Source: CAVUWL01 sp963787415 (GTDB lineage Bacteria; Actinomycetota; Thermoleophilia; Solirubrobacterales; 70-9). Taken from it: 64,000 bases of DNA. This document shows positions 54,841-62,928 of the stretch, one piece after another. A program made the position numbers and the translations under genes. Position 1 is the first letter of the stretch. Each line of letters starts with the position of its first letter. The notes beneath the pieces were generated by a model, which saw nothing but the letters and a program-made list of their open reading frames with translations, did no database searches and was not told the origin of the DNA. The stretch covers positions 422,565-486,564 of the forward strand of contig CAWBCO010000007.1 in assembly GCA_963787415.1 (NCBI GenBank), given 5' to 3'.

Positions 54841-55444
54841 CAGATCGAGCTGCTTCGATAACTGCCTCGCGCTTCCAACAGCCTGGACAAATGCCGCAGG
54901 CGAAATCGGAGGTGTGACAGGAGTGGGTCAAGCCGAGGATCCCATCGGGAAGTTCGGTTCTCATCAACAGCGTCTCACTGTCCAAGCCCAACGCGGGTGC
55001 CGCTACGGATAGCCCTCCCTCCTGCATTCCCACCAAGCGGTCAGCTTGTGTGTAGAACTCTGCGCTTCCGTCTCGATGGCGCCCATCACCTGCAACCGAG
55101 CCGAGAAGTAGAACCTTGAACTCGCGCGCCAATCCCCAACTGGCAGCAAGGGTTAATAGAAGTTGGTTGCGGTAGGGCCACCACTCCTCCATCGGTGCCC
55201 GCTCGTCTGCAGGTGCGCCAGCCAGCAACCCTGAGCCGACCTGAGAGCAATCGATCGCCAACTCAAAGTGCTCAACTTCGAGCCGTTTGCAGATCGCCCG
55301 CGCCGCACGGAGCTCGCCCTTGGCGGGCAGTTGACCGTAATCGATTGTCAGCGCAGCGTCGGGTCGCAGCCAGGCGGCCAGGCAGGTTGAATCGAGGCCA
55401 CCGGAGTGCAACAGAAGCGTCCGCTTATTGTCAGAGTTTGGCAC
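54833..55444 (-). CDS. queC: QueC-like 7-cyano-7-deazaguanine synthase
   Basis: This PP-loop ATPase activates the carboxylate of CDG and aminates it via an amide to the nitrile preQ0. The P-loop SGGLDS is at residues 14-19; the zinc cluster uses Cys176, Cys183, Cys186 and Cys189 (CHTSDFACGICPGCWKR). The length of 203 aa is slightly shorter than housekeeping QueC. QueC-like enzymes in type IV CBASS and Qat defence operons are known to have departed from preQ0 synthesis. Its neighbours (HhH glycosylase, deoxyribosyltransferase fusion, Gly-rich small protein) suggest the same here. Confidence 0.92.
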   Translation of the reverse strand: MPNSDNKRTLLLHSGGLDSTCLAAWLRPDAALTIDYGQLPAKGELRAARAICKRLEVEHFELAIDCSQVGSGLLAGAPADERAPMEEWWPYRNQLLLTLAASWGLAREFKVLLLGSVAGDGRHRDGSAEFYTQADRLVGMQEGGLSVAAPALGLDSETLLMRTELPDGILGLTHSCHTSDFACGICPGCWKREAVIEAARSDE

Positions 55445-56615
55445 CCATACTCGCCCAGAGAGCCCGATAGACGGCGCTCGCTAGGTCTTCGCCGCAGATC
55501 TCGACACCCGTTCCTCGCAGCATCTTTGCCGCCTCAACATCCACATGGCCGAATGCAAACACCGGAATGTCTCGGCTCCTGGCCCAGCCAACCTCGAACA
55601 GGGTTCCTGAGTCGCTGTGGTCGAGCAGGGCCAACACCGAGCTGCAGTCGTTTAATCCATCGAGGTCCGCCCGAGCAATGTCCTCACCGACTCCGACATC
55701 ATGCAACGGTGAAAAGACCGATCCGCCAAGTGCGCGCATTGACTCGCGCGCGAGACCAACCAACCAGCGCTCACCGAGGTTAAAGAACGGAGCGGCGAGA
55801 TAGACTCGACCCGCGCTGACCGAGAGCTCGGGCGAGGGCGGCTCGACGAAGGCGCTGGGCGGTAGGTCGAGCCGTCGGCTGTTGCACCAATGAGCGGCGG
55901 CAGCTGAGCCCGCTCTCGCCGCCTCGATTGGGCTGGCCGACTGCATTCCCCAAGCCAGGGCGAAGCCGGCGGCGAACACGTCACCTGATCCGAGTGGCCA
56001 GACCTTCGGCGTAGGGTGTGGGCCAATCCACTCTTGGTGTGCGCTGGTTGTTACCAGCGCACCGCGCGCGCCGGCCTTCGTCACTACGACCTCGGCCCCT
56101 AGAGTCTCACACAGCCGAGCGCCAGCCTCCTCTGGTATCCGCATTCCCGACAACGCTTTTGTCTCGGCCATGTTGGCGACGATCGCCAGCCGCTCGGCTT
56201 TGATCTTCTTGGGGTCGAGAGGGGCGGTGTCTTTAGGCTTTTGGGGATCAAAAATCACGGTCTTTGCCACCATCTCTTGCTTGGCCTCGAGCATGCCAAA
56301 GACCAGCGCGAGGTCACCTTCGATAGTGATCTCCGCAGCTCGGGCGTTGGGCCCCGTCACCAGAGGTGCCGACAGAGGAGTGGAATAGACGAAACCGACG
56401 GGCTCTGTCCGCTCCCGCATGTCGACCTCGACGCCGGCGCCACCGGCCAGTGTTTCTGCTTCGGCACGATTTTCCTCATCGATTGTCGTGATCAGCTTCA
56501 ACCCGCCGTTGAGGACCGAACTCAGCGCAATCGCTGCTCTCAGGCCTGAGCCGATCAGTTCACTGCCAGCTGGGTCGCGGCAGATCTCTTCATAGGTTCC
56601 ACCGACGACAATCAC
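55431..56615 (-). CDS. PfkB-type kinase fused to nucleoside 2-deoxyribosyltransferase
   Basis: The N-terminal domain (about 1-255) is a ribokinase/PfkB fold: VFDPQKPKD-like strand (IFDPQKPKDT), VVVTKAGARGALV and the catalytic GSGD at 209-212 (WPLGSGDVFAAGFALAWG). The C-terminal domain (270-394) is a nucleoside deoxyribosyltransferase: VYLAAPFFNLGERWLV, ARADLDGLNDCS and SDSGTLFEVGWA with likely nucleophile Glu341. Such a fusion could phosphorylate a nucleoside and exchange its base. The GTG start overlaps the upstream stop (GTGA), and the end overlaps queC by 14 bp. Confidence 0.88.
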   Translation of the reverse strand: MIVVGGTYEEICRDPAGSELIGSGLRAAIALSSVLNGGLKLITTIDEENRAEAETLAGGAGVEVDMRERTEPVGFVYSTPLSAPLVTGPNARAAEITIEGDLALVFGMLEAKQEMVAKTVIFDPQKPKDTAPLDPKKIKAERLAIVANMAETKALSGMRIPEEAGARLCETLGAEVVVTKAGARGALVTTSAHQEWIGPHPTPKVWPLGSGDVFAAGFALAWGMQSASPIEAARAGSAAAAHWCNSRRLDLPPSAFVEPPSPELSVSAGRVYLAAPFFNLGERWLVGLARESMRALGGSVFSPLHDVGVGEDIARADLDGLNDCSSVLALLDHSDSGTLFEVGWARSRDIPVFAFGHVDVEAAKMLRGTGVEICGEDLASAVYRALWASMGAKL

Positions 56616-56938
56616 ACAGCTTCAACCCGAACTTCGATGTCGCCTCCATTGATGCTCTTGACTTTGGCCACAAACTCGACTTGCTGCTGGAGGCAACGCA
56701 AGAGCTCCCTCACTTTGCGGGTTATCGCTCCGACCGCGGTTCCGTCCTGGCGGACTGCGAGCAGCGCGCGTGGCGCGGTGCGCAGCTCGATCGTCAAGAC
56801 CTCTTCGACGTTGAGCTGAGCAGCCGCCGCAGCATCGACCGAGGATAGGTAGGTATCAAAGCGAATCCCAGCGCAATCGATGCCGCTGTCCCTGGGGGGC
56901 CCGCCGCCTGTGCCGCCTGAGCCTCCGCCGCCGCTCAT
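56612..56938 (-). CDS. Small protein with Gly-rich N-terminal tail, unknown family
   Basis: This 108-aa protein starts MSGGGGSGGTGGGPPRDSG, a flexible Gly/Ser tail, followed by a compact domain of about 85 residues (IRFDTYLSSVDAAAAAQLNV, ALLAVRQDGTAVGAITRKV, VEFVAKVKSINGGDIEV). I recognise no family. It is wedged between the DNA glycosylase and the kinase/deoxyribosyltransferase gene (4-bp overlap). N-terminal Gly tails are the sites modified by QueC-like enzymes in related defence systems; here the residue after Met is Ser, so cleavage or a different site would be needed. Confidence 0.75.
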   Translation of the reverse strand: MSGGGGSGGTGGGPPRDSGIDCAGIRFDTYLSSVDAAAAAQLNVEEVLTIELRTAPRALLAVRQDGTAVGAITRKVRELLRCLQQQVEFVAKVKSINGGDIEVRVEAV

Positions 56939-56967
56939 GAGAACAAGCTACCCAGCCCGGCGGCGGA

Positions 56968-57711
56968 TCAGCCGACCAAAAGTGCCTTTGCTGGACCCAG
57001 GTAGGCCAGATCCCGCCATATCCGGGCGTCCAAATCGGCACTCCTCACACCGCCCAACTCTGCGACGCCGCAGAACGCCTGCTCGAAGCACCCGTAGTCG
57101 TTGGGAAGCTTCCAGTGATCCGCGAAAAAGCCCGCAGCCAGCCCGGCCTGGTGAATATGGACATCGATGATCGCGATCCCGTCACTGTTTGACCAGTTGC
57201 GGGCTACCCACGAAGCGGTCTTTGGCCCTATTCCTGGAATTCTGAGCAGCCAGTCGCGCAGATCGTGGCCCCCTCCTGGGGCGGTTTCCTCCGAGAGGAC
57301 TCGCAGCGCACCGGCGATCCGATCCGCCCGCTGGTTTGGGAAGCGATATCGGATGTAACCGCCGCCGCTGACCGAGAGCGGCTCTTCCAGCGCCGCCCGC
57401 AGCTTCTCGCGGTCGGCGGGCTGGGTCAGCGAGATCATCTGTTCTCGGCGAAGCCGCTCAAAGGCGGCGAGCCCGACCTCGGCTCGAACTCCGTATCCGC
57501 CAAGCAGGCAGGCGACGACCTCCTCAGCAAGGGTTGCGCCCAGGCGATGACCACCTCGCGGGCGCCTGGAACGAGTTTGCTCGACCCAATAAGCGGCTGT
57601 CCCTAATTCATGCGACAACCCCCAGTCGAAGCGGCAGACTTGATCGCTGATCTCGAGTTCGACGATTCGCGCTCCGACCCCGAGCCGAGCTTTCTCCGTC
57701 ACCGCAGCCAT
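56968..57711 (-). CDS. HhH-GPD DNA glycosylase/lyase (OGG-like)
   Basis: This is a base-excision enzyme of the helix-hairpin-helix superfamily. The hairpin reads LLRIPGIGPKTASWVARNW, with the expected catalytic Lys164, and IAIIDVHIHQAG carries the catalytic Asp183. The N-terminal part (FDWGLSHELGTAAYWVEQ) resembles the Ogg-like proteins (Cap11) of type IV CBASS rather than MutY or Nth, and no iron-sulfur cluster is present. The ATG lies 9 nt after TAGACT (57721-57726 complement), the promoter of the whole minus-strand group. Its natural substrate is unknown. Confidence 0.88.
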   Translation of the reverse strand: MAAVTEKARLGVGARIVELEISDQVCRFDWGLSHELGTAAYWVEQTRSRRPRGGHRLGATLAEEVVACLLGGYGVRAEVGLAAFERLRREQMISLTQPADREKLRAALEEPLSVSGGGYIRYRFPNQRADRIAGALRVLSEETAPGGGHDLRDWLLRIPGIGPKTASWVARNWSNSDGIAIIDVHIHQAGLAAGFFADHWKLPNDYGCFEQAFCGVAELGGVRSADLDARIWRDLAYLGPAKALLVG

Positions 57712-58569
57712 CCCCGCGCGAGTCTAACCTCGAATCTCGCCAATCGCGCACGAAAGCGCTCATCTCACGGTCGTTGTGAGCGGTCCTGATCCGTCCATTT
57801 GTGTCCCGTTTGAGCCGCGCTGGAATCCCTCAATGCCCCGCTCGGTCGCCCGCACCGCTCCCCCCGCGGATACGGAGCCAGTATCTGTTACCCAGCCGCC
57901 GCTGACCTGCGTTGAGCCTTCCATGGCCAAACCCGCCTCCAGGCCCCCTTGCCCAATCTCCTCTGGCCGCGTAGCTTCCCTACAGTCCTCGCTCGCGCTC
58001 CGGCGCTGCGATGGGCCGCTCCCGGTGAAGGGGAAGCCCGCGCCGCAGGCGGGCGCCGGGGAATCGGAGGTCAGATGCCTGAAGACAAGCGTCGTAACGG
58101 CTCACATGGGGCTCACCGACCTACACGCGCCTCACTACCTCCTGATATGGACACCGTTTTGTTAAGTACCCAGCGTTAATCGCGCCCGCAAAGCGGCCGG
58201 TATTGGATGGTTCGGTGCCCGGGTCCGGGCGCGACATCGACATTGCTTGGCGGTCAGTCTGACAATGCGGGAGTTGGCTATCCCAGGGCGCTGGCTTCGT
58301 CGCTGGCGAGCGCAGCCTAGAAACGGGCATAGCCGGTGAGGGCCGCCCATAGAGGCATCGCGCGTGCCGGCGGCCTTTGGCCCGGACCCGGGTGACCGAG
58401 CGCGCCAGGCGATCTGTAAGACGTGGTCGGGCTGGCCGGCTTGGCGGTTGGCGAGCGTCAGCGCCGCCACGAGTGCTGCTGCGAGCTGAGCTGCACCGAC
58501 GCCACGGACGACTCTGAGCCAACGCTGATCGCCCGAGACGACCTTCACGATCCGGTGCTTCTTGCCGAG
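57712..58569. other. Non-coding region beyond the deazaguanine locus
   Basis: About 860 bp. Long frames on both strands show no domain. A hydrophobic stretch on the minus strand near 58440-58520 has no usable context. The only assigned element is the -10 of the minus-strand group at 57721-57726. Confidence 0.4.
57721..57726 (-). promoter_or_regulatory. -10-like TAGACT of the glycosylase-queC group
   Basis: Nine nt before ATG 57711 on the complement; likely drives all five overlapping minus-strand genes. Confidence 0.55.
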
Positions 58570-58752
58570 CGCCTAGACCCATACCTCCCGCCGCGCCACT
58601 CTCGCCCGCCTCAAGTACGACCAGCGCACCGCCTCTCGCTGCGCGGCCTCGGATTCTCCTACCGCGAGATGGCCGATCTGCACAGTTGGACCAATACCAA
58701 CGTGAACCACTGCATCTTCACGGCGCGCCGTGAGCTCTGCGATGACGACAAC
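58570..58752 (+). pseudogene. Relic of sigma-70 region 4
   Basis: The stretch RLSLRGLGFSYREMADLHSW followed by TNTNVNHCIFTARRELC has the helix-turn-helix layout of ECF/sigma-70 region 4. Upstream VLLAERLDPYLPPRHSR fits the approach to that domain, but region 2 is absent and the surrounding frame is nonsense. It is judged a fragment. Confidence 0.6.
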
Positions 58753-58820
58753 CGGCCCAGTCCGATCCGACTCCTCACCGGCCCCATGACCGGCCCGTTA
58801 GCGATCGAAACACGCTTCGC

Positions 58821-59363
58821 TCAGCCGCTCTCTTTTGCCAGCCGCACCGCCTCATCGCTCCCCACATACGGCCGTAGCACCAGCTCGACCAGGTCGGGCA
58901 TAAGCACTGGAAGTCGCTCCGCTTCACCAGCGTTGAGTTTGCTGACCACGAGTCTTGACAGTCCTCCGGCCAAAGCCTGCTCGAGGCTCTCGGAGTGCTC
59001 TACAGAGTCCGGTGGTTTGGGCGGGCCCTCGACAAGGGCCGAGACCAACTCCAGCATCGCCACATGGTGGCGATCAACGATCTCGTCCCCGACGCTTGCA
59101 GGGGCAATCAGGAAGAAGCGGGCGAGACTGGGATGGGTGGCCAGGACCTCAAGCAGGCTGGCGAGTCCGTCTCGAACCCGGTCTGTCCATTCCTTCTCCA
59201 TATCGGTAGCGCGCATCGACTCGCGGATGTAGGCGAAAGTCGACTCATAGGCAGCGGCGAAGCAATCCTCTTTGTTTGAAAAATGTTCGTGGTGGTTGCA
59301 GGGAGGGCGGAGGAAGGCCGCAAGTACCTGACCACCGATCCCGATAGGACCACCACCAATCAC
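58821..59363 (-). pseudogene. TetR-family regulator without its DNA-binding part
   Basis: The sequence enters the family at EHFSNKEDCFAAAYESTFAY, the end of the TetR helix-turn-helix region, and continues with a full C-terminal ligand-binding domain (LASLLEVLATHPSLARFFLI). The 50-60 residues before it are replaced by unrelated sequence, so DNA binding should be lost. A frame from ATG 59363 exists but its first 30 residues are not TetR-like. Confidence 0.7.
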
Positions 59364-60078
59364 CTCCTCTCTCTACCCCGCTGCCGCGAGACTTGATTGG
59401 GGCGGGATTTGAGCCGACTCGTTCCAGCCCGCGGCTGCTCTTCGAGAGAGGCCAGCTCCTTTCAGAGCGCGGATCTTCCCTCAAGCATTGGCTGGTCCAT
59501 GCTTGAGCAGACTGTCGTCGTCCCCTTCCCTAGCCGGACGGCGGCAAACGGCGCCCCCCGACTCTCCCTGGCCGGGAGGTGCCACAGCAGTAACCGAAGC
59601 GGTCATGGACCCTGGAGATCTCTCTTCTGCCTCCACGGCCCACCGCGAAGGCGCAGTCGTCCCCGGGCGCCAATGAGGCCGTCCCAACCTCGGCGCCCGG
59701 GGTCTCTGCATCCTTCCCATGACCACAGCCTAGACCGGCGAACGTTCTTGCTTTTCACTCTCCGCCAAGACCTGCCGATGGTTTGAAGTTTGCAACTTGA
59801 GCTTCTGAGCTGGAGTTCGGATAGACAGAAGCAGGGTTGCAGTAGGCCTGTCTGCCCAGTGAGGCAATGGTCTGGGGGTTAATTCGCTCCAGACAGGGGT
59901 CCAGAAATTCGTCCGGCGCCACTTCCCCTCAACAAGCGGTTTGAGCCCTCATCCCGCCGCCGACCACACACCCTCACGATGTGAGTGTCTGTGGTCGGCT
60001 GCGGGGTCGGGCGGGGTGGGGGAGAGGCGAAGTGGCTGGGGGGTATCGAAATGGGTTGGATTACGTCTTGTTCTTGAA
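59364..60078. other. Non-coding region upstream of replication-relaxation-like gene
   Basis: About 715 bp without a supported gene. It includes the long palindrome at 59959-59999. Frames here lack domains. Confidence 0.4.
59959..59999. repeat. 41-bp imperfect palindrome
   Basis: GCCGACCACA at the left and TGTGGTCGGC at the right are perfect arms; the middle (CCCTCACGATGTGAGTG) is nearly self-complementary. It lies 80 bp before the replication-relaxation-like gene. An operator, transfer/replication site or transcription hairpin are possible. Confidence 0.55.
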
Positions 60079-60741
60079 ATGCCTGGTGGAAAGAGGACAG
60101 ACCGGATAAGCGTGAGGGATTTGGAGGTCTTGGAGTTCGTGGTGCGGTTTGGGTGCGTTCCGACGGGGTTGGTGGCGCTTTGGGCGGGGACCGGAAGGGC
60201 GGTGACTTACGAGCGGGAGGCGCGCTTGCGGGGGGCCGGTCTGATCGAGGTTCTGCCTGGCGTCGGGTACAGCGGTCGACTCCTGCTCGGCACCCGCGAG
60301 GGCCAACGAGCTGTGCTTCGCGACGACCTCCCGCTCCCCCGTTATTCCCCCGGTCGAATCGCCCACACAGCGGCAGCCGCCCGCGTCGCGATCGAGCTCG
60401 AACGTCGCGGCCACCGGCTCTTGTCGGAGCCCGAGATCTTCGCCCGCGAGCGCGCCGAGGGCGAGCGGGTCTTCTCCGCCGAGGGCCGCCCCGGACGCTT
60501 CCACCGACCCGACCTGGTCCTCCTCGAGGACCCGCCCGAGGCGATCGAGGTCGAGCTGACCAACAAGGGCGCCAGCCGCCTCGACGCGCTGCTCCGAGCC
60601 TGGCGGTACTCGATCGTGGAGCGGAAGGTTGGCGGAGTCCGCTATTTATGCCGACCTCCGCGTTATGCCGACCTGCTGCCGGAACGCCGCTCTGCAGGCG
60701 GGGATCGCCCCGATGAGATCGGCATAATCACGGTGGCCTGA
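60079..60741 (+). CDS. Replication-relaxation family protein, C-terminus replaced by RIT element end
   Basis: This is a Replic_Relax (pfam13814-type) protein, found on actinobacterial plasmids and integrative elements. A winged-helix start (ISVRDLEVLEFVVRFGCVPT) is followed by a nuclease-like fold region with RPDLVLLEDPPEAIEVELTN. After VRYLC the reading frame enters the left 85-bp inverted repeat of the RIT element, so the last 30 or so residues come from the insertion and the native end is lost. ATG 60079 is chosen; the frame is open from 59941. It is probably a truncated remnant of a mobile element. Confidence 0.75.
   Translation: MPGGKRTDRISVRDLEVLEFVVRFGCVPTGLVALWAGTGRAVTYEREARLRGAGLIEVLPGVGYSGRLLLGTREGQRAVLRDDLPLPRYSPGRIAHTAAAARVAIELERRGHRLLSEPEIFARERAEGERVFSAEGRPGRFHRPDLVLLEDPPEAIEVELTNKGASRLDALLRAWRYSIVERKVGGVRYLCRPPRYADLLPERRSAGGDRPDEIGIITVA
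60646..60730 (+). repeat. Left terminal inverted repeat of RIT element
   Basis: 85 bp identical to the reverse complement of 63912-63996. Inside are two direct copies of TTATGCCGACCT (60646, 60663) and one inverted near-copy AGATCGGCATAA at the inner end, likely recombinase-binding arms. Confidence 0.93.
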
Positions 60742-60787
60742 AGAACGCAGGGAAGCTCCTCCTCCCACCAACAAGAGGAGGAGTTAG

Positions 60788-62008
60788 ATGTCCATCGTCG
60801 ATCCATCGCGGGTCCGGGTGACCGGACCGCTCACGCCGTTTAAGGTCAGCTTCGTCGCTGAGCTTCAGCGACAGGGCTACACATCGAATTCCGCCAGCTA
60901 TCAGGTGCAGTTGATGGCCCACCTGAGCCGCTGGCTGGCGGGTGAGGGCCTCGATGCGCTCGGCCTCTCGCCGGCCGTGGCGCAGCGGTTCTTGGAGGCG
61001 CGGGGGGCCGCCGGCTACACGACCTATCACTCGAACACGGCGCTGGTGCCGTTGCTCACCCACCTCCGAGAGCTGGGCGCCGTGCCCCCACCGGCGCCTT
61101 CCCCAGTGCCGAAGGGCCCGGTGGAGGAGCTCCTGCGCCGCTACCGGCGCTACCTCACCGTCGAGCGAGGCCTCGCAGATCAGAGCGTTTGTCGCTACGC
61201 GGACGCGGTTCGGCCGTTTCTTGAAGGCAGGGTCTCGCCGAAGGGGCTGGAAGTCGGGCAGCTGAGCACCGCCGATGTCAGCGCGTTCGTGGTTTCCCGC
61301 TGCCCCCATCAGCCTTATGGCAGCGCCAATATGACAGTGACCGCGCTGCGCTCGCTGCTCGGCTTCCTGCACCTCGAGGGCACAATCGCGCGACCGCTTG
61401 CTCAGGCGGTGCCCACGGCTGCAAGATGGCAAGGGCAGAGCCTGCCGAGGGGCCTTGAGCCCGACGAGGTTGACAAGCTCCTCGCCTCCTGCGACCAGAC
61501 CACGGTGACCGGCCGGCGCGACTTCGCGATCCTCACCGTGCTGAGCAGGCTCGGTTTGCGGGCGGGGGAGGTCGCGGGCCTTTCGCTTGAGGACATCGAG
61601 TGGCGAGCAGGAGAGATCGTCGTGCGCGGCAAGGAAAAGCGCGAGGAACGGATGCCATTGCCCGCTGACGTCGGCGAGGCGGTTGCCTCCTACCTGCGTC
61701 AGGGCCGACCCCCCGGCGCGCAGGGCCGCGCCGTCTTCGTGCGGGTCCTGGCCCCGCACCGGGCGCTCAGCCGCGCCCGCGTCGGCGGAATCGTCGCCGC
61801 CGCCGGGCGGCGGGCCGGGGTCGGGCGGGTCGGTGCCCACCGCCTCCGCCACACCGCTGCGACCGAGGCGCTGCGCGGCGGCGCTTCGCTACCGGAGGTC
61901 GGCCAGCTGCTGCGCCACCACCGGATCGCAACCACCGCGATCTACGCCAAGGTCGACCGTGAGGCGCTGCGACGAATCGCCCGCCCCTGGCCGGGAGGCG
62001 CCCGATGA
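60788..62008 (+). CDS. Tyrosine recombinase, first of trio (RitA-like)
   Basis: This 406-aa recombinase has a longer N-terminal region with a duplicated core-binding part, then a catalytic domain with Arg in RLGLRAGEVAGLSLEDI, HRLRHTAATEAL, His in RHHRIATT and the nucleophile Tyr in TTAIYAKVDREAL. GAGGAGG precedes the ATG at good distance. Its stop overlaps the second gene (ATGA). In RIT elements the three proteins are thought to act together; individual roles are unknown. Confidence 0.92.
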   Translation: MSIVDPSRVRVTGPLTPFKVSFVAELQRQGYTSNSASYQVQLMAHLSRWLAGEGLDALGLSPAVAQRFLEARGAAGYTTYHSNTALVPLLTHLRELGAVPPPAPSPVPKGPVEELLRRYRRYLTVERGLADQSVCRYADAVRPFLEGRVSPKGLEVGQLSTADVSAFVVSRCPHQPYGSANMTVTALRSLLGFLHLEGTIARPLAQAVPTAARWQGQSLPRGLEPDEVDKLLASCDQTTVTGRRDFAILTVLSRLGLRAGEVAGLSLEDIEWRAGEIVVRGKEKREERMPLPADVGEAVASYLRQGRPPGAQGRAVFVRVLAPHRALSRARVGGIVAAAGRRAGVGRVGAHRLRHTAATEALRGGASLPEVGQLLRHHRIATTAIYAKVDREALRRIARPWPGGAR

Positions 62009-62928
62009 GCCGGCTTCGCCCCGCGCTCGCCGACTACCTGGCGCTGCGCCGCTCCCTCGGCTACAAGCTGGTTGAGACTGAGCGACGCCTCGGTAAGTTC
62101 ATCACCTATCTCGAAGAGCGCGGCGAGCAGACGATCACGGTCGAGCACGCCGTGGCCTGGGCGATACTGCCGGGCCGGACCGCGCACTTGCACTGCATGC
62201 GGCTCGCCACCGTCCGCGGCTTCGCCGCCTACTTGCAGACGCTCGACCCCGCCTGCGAGGTTCCCGGGGAGGAGCTAGCGCGCGTTCGGAGCCCCCGCGC
62301 CACCCCCTACATCTACTCCGGGGAGGAACTCGTCGCCCTGCTGCAGGCCACGACGACGCTGAGCACGCCGCACCGGTCGGCGACCTACCGGACCCTGATC
62401 GGCCTACTGGCGGTGACCGGGATGCGGATCGGCGAGGCGATCTCCCTGAACCGCCAAGACATCGACTCCCGGGCGAACCTGATTGTCGTCTACAACACCA
62501 AGTTCGGCAAGTCGAGGGAGCTGGCGTTGCACCGAAGCACGGTCGATGCCCTGCGCCGTTATTTGCGACGCACGGACCGGCCGCGCTCAACGGCGGGCAC
62601 CAACGCGGTGTTCGTCTCTGCCCGCGGCGCCCGACTGCCTGACGGGACCGCGCGGAGGACGTTCGCCGGGCTCCTGCGCCACATCGGTATCGAGCCGCGC
62701 TCGGCTTCTTGTCGGCCGCGCTTGCACGACCTCCGCCACACCTTCGCGGTGCGCACGCTGCTTGACGCCTATCGCGAAGACGGCGAGGTTGAGGGGCGCC
62801 TGGCGGCGCTTTCCACCTACCTCGGGCACAGCGAGCCCGCCAACACCTACTGGTATCTCTCGGCCGCCCCGGAGTTGATGGAGTTGGCCGCCGAGCGCCT
62901 GGAGCGCCATCTTGGTGATCGCTCATGA
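62005..62928 (+). CDS. Tyrosine recombinase, second of trio (RitB-like)
   Basis: This 307-aa recombinase starts with a SAM-like core-binding domain. Catalytic residues: Arg in VTGMRIGEAISLNRQDID, HDLRHTFAVRTLL, His in YLGHSEPANTYWYL and the Tyr in the same motif. It overlaps its neighbours by ATGA on both sides, so the trio is translated as one unit. Confidence 0.92.
   Translation: MSRLRPALADYLALRRSLGYKLVETERRLGKFITYLEERGEQTITVEHAVAWAILPGRTAHLHCMRLATVRGFAAYLQTLDPACEVPGEELARVRSPRATPYIYSGEELVALLQATTTLSTPHRSATYRTLIGLLAVTGMRIGEAISLNRQDIDSRANLIVVYNTKFGKSRELALHRSTVDALRRYLRRTDRPRSTAGTNAVFVSARGARLPDGTARRTFAGLLRHIGIEPRSASCRPRLHDLRHTFAVRTLLDAYREDGEVEGRLAALSTYLGHSEPANTYWYLSAAPELMELAAERLERHLGDRS

Noticed and set aside
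51951..57711. Ordinary queuosine or preQ1 synthesis, or dpd DNA modification
   Set aside because: queC, queD and queE are present, but no TGT/DpdA, QueF or transporter is seen, and the neighbours belong to other chemistry.
51951..57711. Canonical type IV CBASS or Qat system
   Set aside because: QueC and an OGG-like protein fit, but no CD-NTase, TGT-like Cap10, QatA ATPase, QatD nuclease or membrane effector was found in the window.
57776..58165. Open frame of about 130 codons after the glycosylase gene
   Set aside because: Composition is Pro/Arg/Ser rich without domain, start signal or -10 element.
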